Shown here: positions 35,046 to 43,676 of the stretch, one piece after another
How positions within the stretch are numbered: position 1 is the first letter of the stretch
Layout of the letters: the number at the start of each line of letters is the position of its first letter
Source of the DNA: Providencia rettgeri
GTDB lineage: Bacteria; Pseudomonadota; Gammaproteobacteria; Enterobacterales; Enterobacteriaceae
Assembly: GCF_013255915.1 (NCBI RefSeq)
Contig: NZ_CP053896.1
Span: 496,001 to 560,000 of the forward strand
Reading direction: 5' to 3'
DNA: 64,000 nt
Program-made: the position numbers and the translations under genes
The notes under the pieces: generated by a model
Told to the model about the DNA's origin: nothing
Database searches by the model: none
What the model saw: only the letters and a program-made list of their open reading frames with translations

Positions 35046-36602
35046 ATGAATAAAAAGTTATTAGTTTTACCCATAATTATAGGTTCGCTATTAGGTAGTA
35101 CTCTTTCATATGCAAAAGATATTACTATCTATCATACTAATGATTTACATGCTCATGTTTCACCATTTAAAGTTCCTTATATTAGTAAAGATAGACAAGT
35201 AGGCGGGTTTGCTAATATAGCTAGTGTAGTTAAAGATGCTAAAAATAAAGAACAAGGTGTTTTTTTCTTTGATGCAGGTGACTATTTTACAGGGCCATAT
35301 ATTAGTACGTTAACAAATGGTGAAGCTGTAGTTGATATTATGAATGAAATGTCATTCGACGCAGTTTCAATTGGTAACCATGAATTTGATCATGGTGTTC
35401 CTAATATGTTAACTCAATTAAATAAGGCTAAATTTCCTGTTTTATTAGGAAATGTTTTTTATGAGAATTCAGAGAAACCTGTCTGGGATAAACCGTGGAC
35501 TATTATAGAAAAAGATGGTGTTAAACTAGGTGTTATTGGCTTACACGGAAAATTTGCTTTTTACGACACAGTGAATAAAGATAAAAGAGAAGGTGTAGAA
35601 GCTAGAGACGAAGTCGAGTATTTACAAAAATATATTAATGAGCTGAAAGATAAAGTTGATATTACAGTATTACTGGTACATGAAGGCGTCCCTGCTCGTC
35701 AATCAAGTTTCGGTGCGACTGATGTATCTAGAATGCTACAAAAAGATATTGACCTAGCTAAACAAGTCGATGGTATCGATGTTTTAATTACAGGCCATGC
35801 TCATGTAGGGACACCAGAGCCCATTAAAGTAAATGATACCTTAATTGTTTCAACAGATTCTTATGGCATTAACTTAGGTAAGTTAGTGTTAGACGTTGAT
35901 GATAATACAAATAAGATCAAAGGATATAAAGGGCAACTAATTAATATGTTCGCAGATGAACATACGCCAGACCCTGCAACTCAAAAGAAAATTGATGATT
36001 GGACTAAAAAGCTAGAAACAATCACGCTAGAAAAAATTGGAAATGCTAACGTCGAATTAACACGTGCTTATGGTGAATCATCTTTATTGGGTAACTTAAT
36101 TACAGATGCTTTCTTGCAAACAGATTCACGCGCGAAAATTGCTTTTGTTAATAGCGGTGGTATTCGAAGCGAAATAGAAAAAGGTAATATTACTCTTGGT
36201 GATGTAATCAGTATGTTCCCATTCCCTGATGAACTTACTTACATGGAAATCAGTGGAAAAGATCTTCGTTCATTAATGAACCATGCCGCAAACTTGACAA
36301 ATGGCGTATTACAAGTCTCTTCAGGCTTAGAAATGAAATATGACAGTAAGAAAAATCCAGACAGTCGAGTCGTTTCATTAAAATTAAATGGTAAAGATAT
36401 TAATGATAACGAATATTATCCAATTGTTGTTAATTCTTTCTTAGCAACAGGTGGCGATGGTTTTGAAGCATTTAATAATGGTAAAAATACTAAAACAATC
36501 CCAGGTATCAGTGCTGCTGATGCGGTTATTGAATTTATTAAAAAGCAACCAAATCAAAATCCAAAATTAGATTTACGTATTAGTGATATAGCAAGTAAGT
36601 AA
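35046..36602 (+). CDS. Periplasmic 5'-nucleotidase/UDP-sugar hydrolase, UshA family
   Basis: A 518-residue exported enzyme (signal LLVLPIIIGSLLGSTLSYA). The N-terminal dinuclear-metal phosphoesterase domain has all blocks: HTNDLHAHVSPF, DAGDYFTGP, IGNHEFDHG, LVHEGVPA and ITGHAHVGTPEP. The C-terminal nucleotide-binding domain has NSGGIRSEIEKGNITLG and NSFLATGGDGFEAF. It would strip phosphate from nucleotides in the periplasm, giving nucleosides for uptake. It is a little shorter than E. coli UshA (550) and is clustered with a transporter and a nucleoside phosphorylase, so it is probably a paralogue dedicated to this locus. A CRP-like site lies upstream. Confidence 0.9.
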   Translation: MNKKLLVLPIIIGSLLGSTLSYAKDITIYHTNDLHAHVSPFKVPYISKDRQVGGFANIASVVKDAKNKEQGVFFFDAGDYFTGPYISTLTNGEAVVDIMNEMSFDAVSIGNHEFDHGVPNMLTQLNKAKFPVLLGNVFYENSEKPVWDKPWTIIEKDGVKLGVIGLHGKFAFYDTVNKDKREGVEARDEVEYLQKYINELKDKVDITVLLVHEGVPARQSSFGATDVSRMLQKDIDLAKQVDGIDVLITGHAHVGTPEPIKVNDTLIVSTDSYGINLGKLVLDVDDNTNKIKGYKGQLINMFADEHTPDPATQKKIDDWTKKLETITLEKIGNANVELTRAYGESSLLGNLITDAFLQTDSRAKIAFVNSGGIRSEIEKGNITLGDVISMFPFPDELTYMEISGKDLRSLMNHAANLTNGVLQVSSGLEMKYDSKKNPDSRVVSLKLNGKDINDNEYYPIVVNSFLATGGDGFEAFNNGKNTKTIPGISAADAVIEFIKKQPNQNPKLDLRISDIASK

Positions 36603-36692
36603 TATATATAAAATAATGTCGATTAATTTCGGCATTATTATTAACTCTAACACTTTAATATATTTAAAATATAAGTTCCTTCTGAGGGAAAT

Positions 36693-37907
36693 ATGAATAA
36701 ATCAAATATCCAGAGGCTATTTGCTATAAGCTGTCTGTCTTATTCATTCACTGGTGCATTAATTATAGTAACAGGAATGGTAATGGGTGATATTGCACAG
36801 TACTTTGGAGTGCCAATCACTAGTATGAGTAATACATTTACATTTCTAAATACAGGTATATTAGTTGCTATATTTCTTAATGTTTGGTTAATGGAAGTAT
36901 TTGTAATTAAAAAACAACTAATATTTGGCTCTATTTTAATATTGTTATCTATAACGGGGCTTTTCTTTGGAAAATCCTTAATTATATTTTCTATTTGTAT
37001 GTTTATTTTAGGTACCGTCAGTGGAATCACGATGTCTATTGGGACATTTTTGATCACTCAGTTATATGAAGGTAGACAGCGTGGTGCACGTTTATTATTC
37101 ACCGATTCGTTTTTTAGTATGGCAGGAACGATATTCCCTGTTATTGCTGCTGCGATATTGACTCGCCATTTTGGCTGGTACTGGGTATATGGGTGTATCG
37201 CATTAATTTATCTAGGAATAATATCACTAACATTGCTCTCTGATTTTCCTGCCATTGGTAAAAAAGTTAATGCAGAAGAATCGTCTAAAAATGGAAGTAA
37301 TGTATCAGTAAAGGTAACCTCTGAAAAATGGGGACTGAATGTTGTATTACTTTCCGCTGCTGCTGTTTGCTATATATTGGGACAGTTGGCTTTTATTCAA
37401 TGGATACCTGAGTATACAACTAAAGACCTAGGAATGGATATCAGTGAAGCTGGCGTACTAGTGAGTTATTTTTGGACATCTTATATGATCGGTATGTGGG
37501 TGTTTAGTTTTGTTATCAAGTTTTTTGATTTACAAAGAGTCCTTGTATTTCTTGCGGCTTTAGCGACTATCGCAATGTATATATTTATTCACAGTGAACA
37601 AGTCAATCTATTACAATATATCATTTTTGGATTAGGTTTTGTTTCTAGTGCAATTTATCCAACTATTATTACTTTAGGTTCACAACAAACAAGTGTGTCA
37701 TCGCCTAAATTAGTTAATTTTATTTTAACCTGTGGAACAGTTGGTACAATGTTAACTTTTGTCGTAACTGGTCCAGTGGTTGAGCACTTTGGTGTTCAGA
37801 CCGCATTAATTACAGCTAATATTTTATATTTTACTGTTTTTGCTTGTTGTTTCTTACTTGGTTTCTTTACTAAACATAGAGTATTAAATTTAAGTCAGTC
37901 ACACTAA
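36693..37907 (+). CDS. tsgA: TsgA-type MFS transporter
   Basis: A 404-residue MFS protein with about 12 hydrophobic segments. It is strikingly like E. coli TsgA in the first half ([72 protein letters not shown]). TsgA was linked to selenite and tellurite responses, but its substrate is not firmly known. Here it sits between a periplasmic 5'-nucleotidase and a purine nucleoside phosphorylase, 90 bp after the former, which suggests nucleoside or base uptake. Composition is AT-rich like its neighbours. It may be a paralogue of a core tsgA elsewhere. Confidence 0.82.
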   Translation: MNKSNIQRLFAISCLSYSFTGALIIVTGMVMGDIAQYFGVPITSMSNTFTFLNTGILVAIFLNVWLMEVFVIKKQLIFGSILILLSITGLFFGKSLIIFSICMFILGTVSGITMSIGTFLITQLYEGRQRGARLLFTDSFFSMAGTIFPVIAAAILTRHFGWYWVYGCIALIYLGIISLTLLSDFPAIGKKVNAEESSKNGSNVSVKVTSEKWGLNVVLLSAAAVCYILGQLAFIQWIPEYTTKDLGMDISEAGVLVSYFWTSYMIGMWVFSFVIKFFDLQRVLVFLAALATIAMYIFIHSEQVNLLQYIIFGLGFVSSAIYPTIITLGSQQTSVSSPKLVNFILTCGTVGTMLTFVVTGPVVEHFGVQTALITANILYFTVFACCFLLGFFTKHRVLNLSQSH

Positions 37908-38118
37908 TAATGATAATTTATTTAAGATATGGTTCATTGTTTATAATAAAACAGGGATAGATAGAGTTATTTTAGAATGATTTTCTATCTACCGCGTAAT
38001 TAATAAATACCTCTGATTTATCTATAATGTTTATTTTCAATAGCCTTTCTATATTTATTTTGAAATAAGCAGGGGTATTTCAAATGAAATTAATAAAAGT
38101 TTTTATTCGGAGATTATA

Positions 38119-38892
38119 ATGGCAACGCCTCATATCAATGCGGAACTCGGTGATTTTTCTGATGTAGTTATCATGCCAGGAGATCCATTGCGAGCTAAAT
38201 ATATAGCAACTAAATTTCTTGAAGAAGCTAAAGAAGTTAATAATGTAAGAGGAATGCTTGCTTATACAGGAAATTATCGCGGGCGGAAAGTCTCTGTAAT
38301 GGGGCATGGAATGGGTATTCCATCATGCTCTATTTATGCAAAAGAACTGATCACCGATTTCGGTGTTAAGAAAATTATACGTGTAGGTTCATGTGGTGCA
38401 GTGCGGCAAGATGTTAAGTTACGTGATGTAGTTATTGGGCTGGGTGCTTGTACTGATTCTAAAGTTAATAGAATGCGTTTCAAAGGGCATGATTATGCTG
38501 CAATTGCTGACTTCAATATGGTTTGTAGTGCTGTGCAAGCTGCAAGTGAGCATGGAATTTCTACTCAGGTTGGCAATTTATTTTCTGCAGATTTATTTTA
38601 TACACCTGAACCGGATATGTTCGATATTATGGAAAAATACGGTATTTTAGGTGTCGAAATGGAGGCCGCGGGAATTTATGCTGTTGCTGCGGAATATGGA
38701 GCTAGAGCATTGACCATTTGTACGGTTTCTGACCATATACGAACTAATGAAAAATTATCAGCTGAAGAACGTCAAACTACGTTTGATGATATGATCAAAA
38801 TTGCTATGGAGTCAGTACTGATTTGTGACGAGAAAACACCCTCATCCCGTAAAGGTTTTTCGTTAAATAGAGTTTTATTTCAAATTGAATAA
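38119..38892 (+). CDS. deoD: Purine nucleoside phosphorylase, DeoD type
   Basis: A 257-residue cytoplasmic hexameric-type PNP, which splits purine (deoxy)nucleosides with phosphate into base and (deoxy)ribose-1-phosphate. Family blocks are [55 protein letters not shown] (active-site MEAAG) and TVSDHI (catalytic Asp). E. coli DeoD has 239 residues; the extra 18 here are a C-terminal tail ([19 protein letters not shown]). It lies apart from any deoABC operon and after the nucleotidase and TsgA-type genes, so it probably acts in salvage by this locus. A shared terminator follows. Confidence 0.92.
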   Translation: MATPHINAELGDFSDVVIMPGDPLRAKYIATKFLEEAKEVNNVRGMLAYTGNYRGRKVSVMGHGMGIPSCSIYAKELITDFGVKKIIRVGSCGAVRQDVKLRDVVIGLGACTDSKVNRMRFKGHDYAAIADFNMVCSAVQAASEHGISTQVGNLFSADLFYTPEPDMFDIMEKYGILGVEMEAAGIYAVAAEYGARALTICTVSDHIRTNEKLSAEERQTTFDDMIKIAMESVLICDEKTPSSRKGFSLNRVLFQIE

Positions 38893-38905
38893 TGATAACT
38901 CAAAC

Positions 38906-38934
38906 ATGCTTAGGGCAGAAATTGCTCTAAGCAT
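38906..38934. terminator. Bidirectional terminator between deoD and the maturase gene
   Basis: 12-bp arms ATGCTTAGGGCA and TGCTCTAAGCAT with one mismatch, then ATTTGTTATTAT; it sits between two convergent genes. Confidence 0.82.
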
Positions 38935-38942
38935 ATTTGTTA

Positions 38943-40190
38943 TTATAGGATCATTAATGGTGTTATTTGTCTGATTTCTTGAATAGAGTGACCTTGCTGT
39001 AATAGCGCAGCTAAGGTCTTCATTGGGGGAATAGAATGCTTGAAAATACTTTTATACCCTTCACATAAATAATTATGCGCTTTTCCATTTATAGAATTAA
39101 TTCTTAGTTTTGGGCATCCGCCTTGACAAACGAATCGGTAGTCACATTCTAAACATACTTTAGAAAAGTCACTTTTACTCATTCCAAAATTTTTTTGTTT
39201 TTTACTATAAACTAAGTCAGTGAGGTTATCAGTCAATATATTACCAAGTTTATATTCTGGATATACAAAGTGATCGCAACTATAGATATCACCATTTTGC
39301 TCGATAACTAAACTTAATCCACATGTTGCACGCATTACGCACATACCAGGACTCTGTCCCATAACTGCTGCTAAGGTGTTCTCAAAAATCTGTACAAAAA
39401 CACTGCCAATATCATTTTTGAACCAATAGTCAAAAATACTATTAATAAATGAAGCGTAAAGAGGGCCTGTTACAGACCATGGAGTGACATAAGCAAGAGT
39501 TTCAAGATTGGGACTAATTAGTTCACCTTGAAATACCCCCTGAGGTCGACGATCTACAGATGGGATAAACTGCAGATAATTCGCTTTCACTTCTTGTGTT
39601 AAATATTTATAGACTTCAAGCGGGTATTTGGCGGTATATTCATTTACTACGATCAATACATTAAATTCTACATTATATTTTTGTAAAATTCTCACTGCAT
39701 TAACAACTTTATCATGAGTTGATTTCCCTGCATGAGTTTTTCTGTATTTGTCGTGGATGTGTTTAGTACCATCAAGAGATATACCCACTAAAAAATTATT
39801 TTTTGAAAGAAATTCTCCCCAATTGTCATCAATCAAAATGCCATTAGTTTGTAGTGTATTGGTTATCTTTTTCCCGTTAGCATATTTTTTTTGTAGTGAA
39901 AGTGCTTTTTGATAAAAATCGATACCAGCCATTGTAGGTTCACCACCCTGCCATGCAAACTCAACTAATTGAGTTGGGTTTTGTATTATATATTTTTTTA
40001 TGTAGTTCTCTAATACATCATCACTCATGAATCGAGAAGGCGTTTTTTGGCTTAATGTCCCACTATCTTTGCCTTGATAGAAACAGTAGACACAATCAAT
40101 ATTACAAGTATAGCTTGTTGGTTTGGCCATTAGGTGAAAAGCAGGTTTCATGCTCAAAATCTCAGTAAAAGAACAAAAGGTCATAGTCAA
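38943..40190 (-). CDS. Anaerobic sulfatase-maturating enzyme (radical SAM, SPASM type)
   Basis: Up to 415 residues; makes formylglycine in sulfatases. The radical-SAM cluster motif is CNIDCVYC (C29, C33, C36), preceded by FHLMAKPTSYT as in AslB-type enzymes. WQGGEPTMAG binds SAM, and the C-terminal SPASM cysteines are seen in CGLSLVIEQNGDIYSCDH and CLECDYRFVCQGGCP. The start may be M14 (40151), since relatives begin close to the FHLMAKP motif. Its natural target is the Cys-type sulfatase 6 kb away in the same island. Enzymes of this family act without oxygen, which suggests that the sulfatase can be matured anaerobically, as in the gut. Confidence 0.92.
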   Translation of the reverse strand: MTMTFCSFTEILSMKPAFHLMAKPTSYTCNIDCVYCFYQGKDSGTLSQKTPSRFMSDDVLENYIKKYIIQNPTQLVEFAWQGGEPTMAGIDFYQKALSLQKKYANGKKITNTLQTNGILIDDNWGEFLSKNNFLVGISLDGTKHIHDKYRKTHAGKSTHDKVVNAVRILQKYNVEFNVLIVVNEYTAKYPLEVYKYLTQEVKANYLQFIPSVDRRPQGVFQGELISPNLETLAYVTPWSVTGPLYASFINSIFDYWFKNDIGSVFVQIFENTLAAVMGQSPGMCVMRATCGLSLVIEQNGDIYSCDHFVYPEYKLGNILTDNLTDLVYSKKQKNFGMSKSDFSKVCLECDYRFVCQGGCPKLRINSINGKAHNYLCEGYKSIFKHSIPPMKTLAALLQQGHSIQEIRQITPLMIL

Positions 40191-40209
40191 ATTTTTCCAA
40201 AGAAAAATA

Positions 40210-40225
40210 TGAGATCTTCGTCACA
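40210..40225. promoter_or_regulatory. CRP-like site between the maturase and porin genes
   Basis: TGAGATCTTCGTCACA matches TGTGA-N6-TCACA at 9 of 10 positions. It is only 20 bp from the first maturase ATG, so on that side it would overlap the leader; it lies 245 bp from the porin. A weak candidate. Confidence 0.3.
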
Positions 40226-40469
40226 TTGACAATGTATTTAGTATATAACATTTTGGGTGTTATCAGTTTATGTTGTTTCAATAAAATAATTTTTACCCAC
40301 ACCAACATATAATGATAGTGGTTAATGAAATTTAAATTATGATTTTATTTTTTGTGATGCTCTTCAACTAATATTAAGAGACTGTAAATAAAATTATAGC
40401 GATGAGTTAGTTAATTTTTAGGCTTTATATGAAATATTTTAATAATAAAAAATACAGTTGGAGGTTTTA

Positions 40470-41699
40470 GTGAATAATAGAATTGGTTTTGCTATCCCTA
40501 TTTTATCATTATTAATTTTGAGTCAGAATGCATTTTCTAGTAATGAGTCAAATGGATTTATTGACGGAGCTAAAGGTAATTTATTATTACGCAATTATTT
40601 CATTAATAAAAATTATGTTGGTGATTCAGCAGTTAAAAACTATTCTAGAGAATGGACTCAAAATTTCATATTAGAAATTAAGTCAGGTTATACACCAGGA
40701 GTCATTGGATTTGGGGTTGATGGGCTAGGGTTATTATCGGTAAAACTTGACGGAGGTAGAGGTACTACTGGTACAGGGCTTTTACCTGATGATTCACCGC
40801 ATTCTTATGGTTATGTTGGAGCTACTGCGAAATCAAAATTTTCTAAATCAGAATTAAGATATGGAGACTTAAGACCTAGAAACCCGATGGTAATTGCGAC
40901 AGATACTCGTTCTTTACCTCAGGTTTTTCGTGGACTAGATTTTTCTAGTAAAGAAATTGATGGCTTAGAATTACAATTTTCTGTACTCCAAAAAGGAAAG
41001 TCGAGAGTTTCAGAAGATATGGAAACACTAACATATAATAAAATCAAAGGTGGTGATTTTTATTATGGTGGTGGTAAGTATGTATACAGTAAAGATACAT
41101 CATTTTCCCTTTGGAGTAGTAAATTCGAAGATATCTATCAGCAAAACTATGTAAATTTGACTCAATTCTATAATATAGACAATGTAAGGTTGGGGGCAGA
41201 TTTAAATTATTGGTGGGGTAAGGATACAGGCAGTTCAAAAGCAGGAAAACTTGATAATAAAACATTCAGTTCTGCACTTACAGCTCAGTATGGCGGTAAT
41301 AAATTAATTTTCGGTTATCAACACTTAGAGGGCAGTTCTAAATGGATGCGTTTAGATGGTGCTGGTGGTGGCTTTCTAAGCAATGACTCATTGAGTAATA
41401 GTTTTGATTCGCCGAAGGAACGTTCTTACCAAATCAGACATGAATATGATTTCACTCATGTGGGTGTTCCAGGGTTGAAAATAATGAATCGATATACTAA
41501 AGGGACTAATATTCATAATAAGTTTACGGATAATGGTCGCGAGTGGGTCCGTGAAACAGAACTATACTATACTTTCCAGACAGGCGCTTTAAAAAAACTT
41601 TCTGTGAGTTATAAAAATATTACGTTAAGACAAACTCATGGCACAAGAAATGAAAATGAAAACAGAATAACATTTAATTATCCATTAGGATTATTTTGA
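40470..41699 (+). CDS. OprD-family outer-membrane porin
   Basis: A 409-residue specific porin. The start is GTG at 40470 directly after a GGAGG ribosome site. It has a signal peptide (IGFAIPILSLLILSQNAFS) followed by the OprD opening FIDGAKGNLLLRNYFINKNY and EWTQNFILEIKSGYTPGVIG. Later come SKSELRYGDLRPRNPM and QVFRGLDFSSKEIDGLELQ, and the barrel ends in ITFNYPLGLF. OprD porins admit small charged nutrients. Being divergent from the sulfatase maturase and near the nucleotidase, it may admit the compound that this locus uses. Such porins are common in Pseudomonas and less so in enterobacteria. Confidence 0.85.
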   Translation: MNNRIGFAIPILSLLILSQNAFSSNESNGFIDGAKGNLLLRNYFINKNYVGDSAVKNYSREWTQNFILEIKSGYTPGVIGFGVDGLGLLSVKLDGGRGTTGTGLLPDDSPHSYGYVGATAKSKFSKSELRYGDLRPRNPMVIATDTRSLPQVFRGLDFSSKEIDGLELQFSVLQKGKSRVSEDMETLTYNKIKGGDFYYGGGKYVYSKDTSFSLWSSKFEDIYQQNYVNLTQFYNIDNVRLGADLNYWWGKDTGSSKAGKLDNKTFSSALTAQYGGNKLIFGYQHLEGSSKWMRLDGAGGGFLSNDSLSNSFDSPKERSYQIRHEYDFTHVGVPGLKIMNRYTKGTNIHNKFTDNGREWVRETELYYTFQTGALKKLSVSYKNITLRQTHGTRNENENRITFNYPLGLF

Positions 41700-42033
41700 T
41701 GTTATACCGTTTCTGTTATAGGTAATGATTGATTGGTTTCGCATGATTAATTAGGAATAATATATTATTTAATGAGATTTTTAGTGTCAACTTTGAATTT
41801 TATTATTATAGAAACTATTCATTAGATTAAATATAGAGGGGCTCTAGTTTGATTTATGACTCATGATCCCTTCTTTATCTCTTTTCTGTATCACATGAAA
41901 TAATTTCAAGTAGATCGGGTTGTCTGTAATACGATCTGGGGTAATATCTATTGTTATCATAGAAAAAATATAACGACGTAATAATTACGTCCTTTGGCCA
42001 TATTTTTCTGATGTGCCATAACAAGGATAACTA
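41700..42033. other. Gene-free stretch before metY
   Basis: 334 AT-rich bp. Apart from the palindrome at 41975-41991 and the ribosome site before metY (AACAAGGATAAC), I see no gene, repeat or clear terminator for the porin. Confidence 0.5.
41975..41991. promoter_or_regulatory. Perfect 17-bp palindrome upstream of metY
   Basis: GACGTAATAATTACGTC is fully symmetric, 43 bp before the metY start. It is not the tandem AGACGTCT pattern of MetJ boxes and no T-run follows, so an operator for another regulator is possible. Confidence 0.35.
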
Positions 42034-43308
42034 ATGAAATTAGAAACATTATCGATTCACGCCGGTTACTCTCCTGACCCTACCACTAAGTCCGTTGCCG
42101 TGCCAATCTACCAAACCACCTCTTATGCTTTTGACGATACTCAGCATGGTGCTGACCTCTTCGATTTAAAAGTCGCGGGTAATATTTACACTCGTATCAT
42201 GAACCCGACTAACGATGTTTTAGAGCAACGAGTTGCTGCGCTTGAAGGCGGTGTCGCTGGCTTGGCCGTTGCTTCTGGTATGGCGGCAATTACTTATGCG
42301 ATTCAAACTATCGCGCAAGCTGGAGACAACATTGTTTCTGTAGCTAAATTATACGGTGGAACCTATAACTTATTTGCCCATGCTCTGCCGCGTTTAGGAA
42401 TTGAAACACGTTTTGCGGAGCATGACGATCTCGCCGCATTTGATGCGCTTATTGATGATAAGACGCGGGCTATTTTTTGTGAGTCAATTTCAAACCCAGC
42501 GGGCTTTATTGTTGATATTGTGGCGCTCGCTGAAGTTGCACACCGCCATGGTATTCCTTTGATTGTCGATAATACGGTGGCGACACCTTATTTATGCCGT
42601 CCATTTGAACATGGGGCAGATATCGTCGTTCATTCATTGACAAAATATATTGGTGGTCACGGTACATCACTTGGCGGAATGGTTATTGATTCAGGTAAGT
42701 TTCCATGGACAAAATACCCGAATCGCTTTTCGTTATTGATAGAGCCGGATGTGGCATACCATGGTGTCAGTTATACCGAACATTTTGGTGCAGCGGCCTT
42801 TATTGCTCGTTGCCGTGTTGCGCCATTGCGCGGAACGGGTGCTGCATTATCACCGTTTAACGCATTCTTGATTTTACAAGGTTTAGAAACCCTCGCGCTA
42901 AGAATGGATAGACATACCGAAAATGCGCTAAAAGTTGCGAACTACCTGGAAAATCATCCACAAGTAGAGTGGGTGAAATATGCAGGGCTACCGAGTAACC
43001 CTGAACATGGCTTAGCGCAAAAGTATATGAACGGCAAGCCAGCAAGTATTATGTCGTTTGGTATTAAAGGTGGCCAAGAAGCAGGGGCGCGCTTTATTGA
43101 TGCCTTGAAACTGATTGTGCGGTTGGTAAATATTGGTGATGCTAAATCACTAGCCTGTCACCCTGCATCAACGACACATCGTCAACTTAATGATGCAGAG
43201 TTAGCGCAGGCAGGAGTTTCTCGGGATATGATCCGCTTATCAATTGGCATAGAACATATTGATGATATTTTAGCAGACCTTGAACAGGCGTTAGCTGCTG
43301 CCAAATAG
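42034..43308 (+). CDS. metY: O-acetylhomoserine (thiol)-lyase, MetY type
   Basis: A 424-residue PLP enzyme of the Cys/Met metabolism family, which makes homocysteine from O-acetylhomoserine and sulfide (or methionine from methanethiol). Landmarks are IYTRIMNPTNDVLEQRVAAL, VASGMAAITYAI, NTVATPYLCRPFEHGADIVV, and the PLP lysine in HSLTKYIGGHGTSLGG (K204). The ending LVNIGDAKSLACHPASTTHR is typical of MetY. The length fits the long MetY class rather than MetB or MetC. Enterobacteria mostly use O-succinylhomoserine, so this gives an alternative direct sulfhydrylation route. It is a single gene with its own terminator. Confidence 0.9.
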   Translation: MKLETLSIHAGYSPDPTTKSVAVPIYQTTSYAFDDTQHGADLFDLKVAGNIYTRIMNPTNDVLEQRVAALEGGVAGLAVASGMAAITYAIQTIAQAGDNIVSVAKLYGGTYNLFAHALPRLGIETRFAEHDDLAAFDALIDDKTRAIFCESISNPAGFIVDIVALAEVAHRHGIPLIVDNTVATPYLCRPFEHGADIVVHSLTKYIGGHGTSLGGMVIDSGKFPWTKYPNRFSLLIEPDVAYHGVSYTEHFGAAAFIARCRVAPLRGTGAALSPFNAFLILQGLETLALRMDRHTENALKVANYLENHPQVEWVKYAGLPSNPEHGLAQKYMNGKPASIMSFGIKGGQEAGARFIDALKLIVRLVNIGDAKSLACHPASTTHRQLNDAELAQAGVSRDMIRLSIGIEHIDDILADLEQALAAAK

Positions 43309-43328
43309 TTTTACTTTGTATGAATAAC

Positions 43329-43362
43329 AACCGGTTATGGTGAATACCCTGACCGGTTTTTG
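43329..43362 (+). terminator. Terminator of metY
   Basis: Arms AACCGGT and ACCGGTT with an inner GGT/ACC pairing, followed by TTTTGTTT; 20 bp after the stop. Confidence 0.85.
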
Positions 43363-43676
43363 TTTATAAACTGCCGTACACTTTTTTGTATTAATGACTA
43401 ATATTAAGAACGAATTAAATTTTCACCTTATTTTTAAATACTGAACTATTCTTTAAACACTCAGTCTTATTATTTGATTCTTATCTCTTTTTGTATATGA
43501 ATTGTAGTATTCATTTATTGATTGTTTATATACAGCGACCTTTCTACCAACTAACGTTCGATTTGTTTAAATGAGGTTTAATTGCCATAACGATAATAGC
43601 TAAATAAAAGAGCGCGTTTGCTCAAACGAAATAAATAAAATGATTAAATATCAATAAAAAGAATGGTTGAGATGAG
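43363..43676. other. Gene-free stretch before arnT
   Basis: About 310 AT-rich bp that should carry the arnT promoter. I see no recognisable PhoP or PmrA box, no RNA gene and no repeat. Confidence 0.45.

Noticed and set aside
41975-41991. MetJ operator upstream of metY
   Set aside because: MetJ boxes are tandem AGACGTCT-like octamers; this is a single palindrome with an AT centre.
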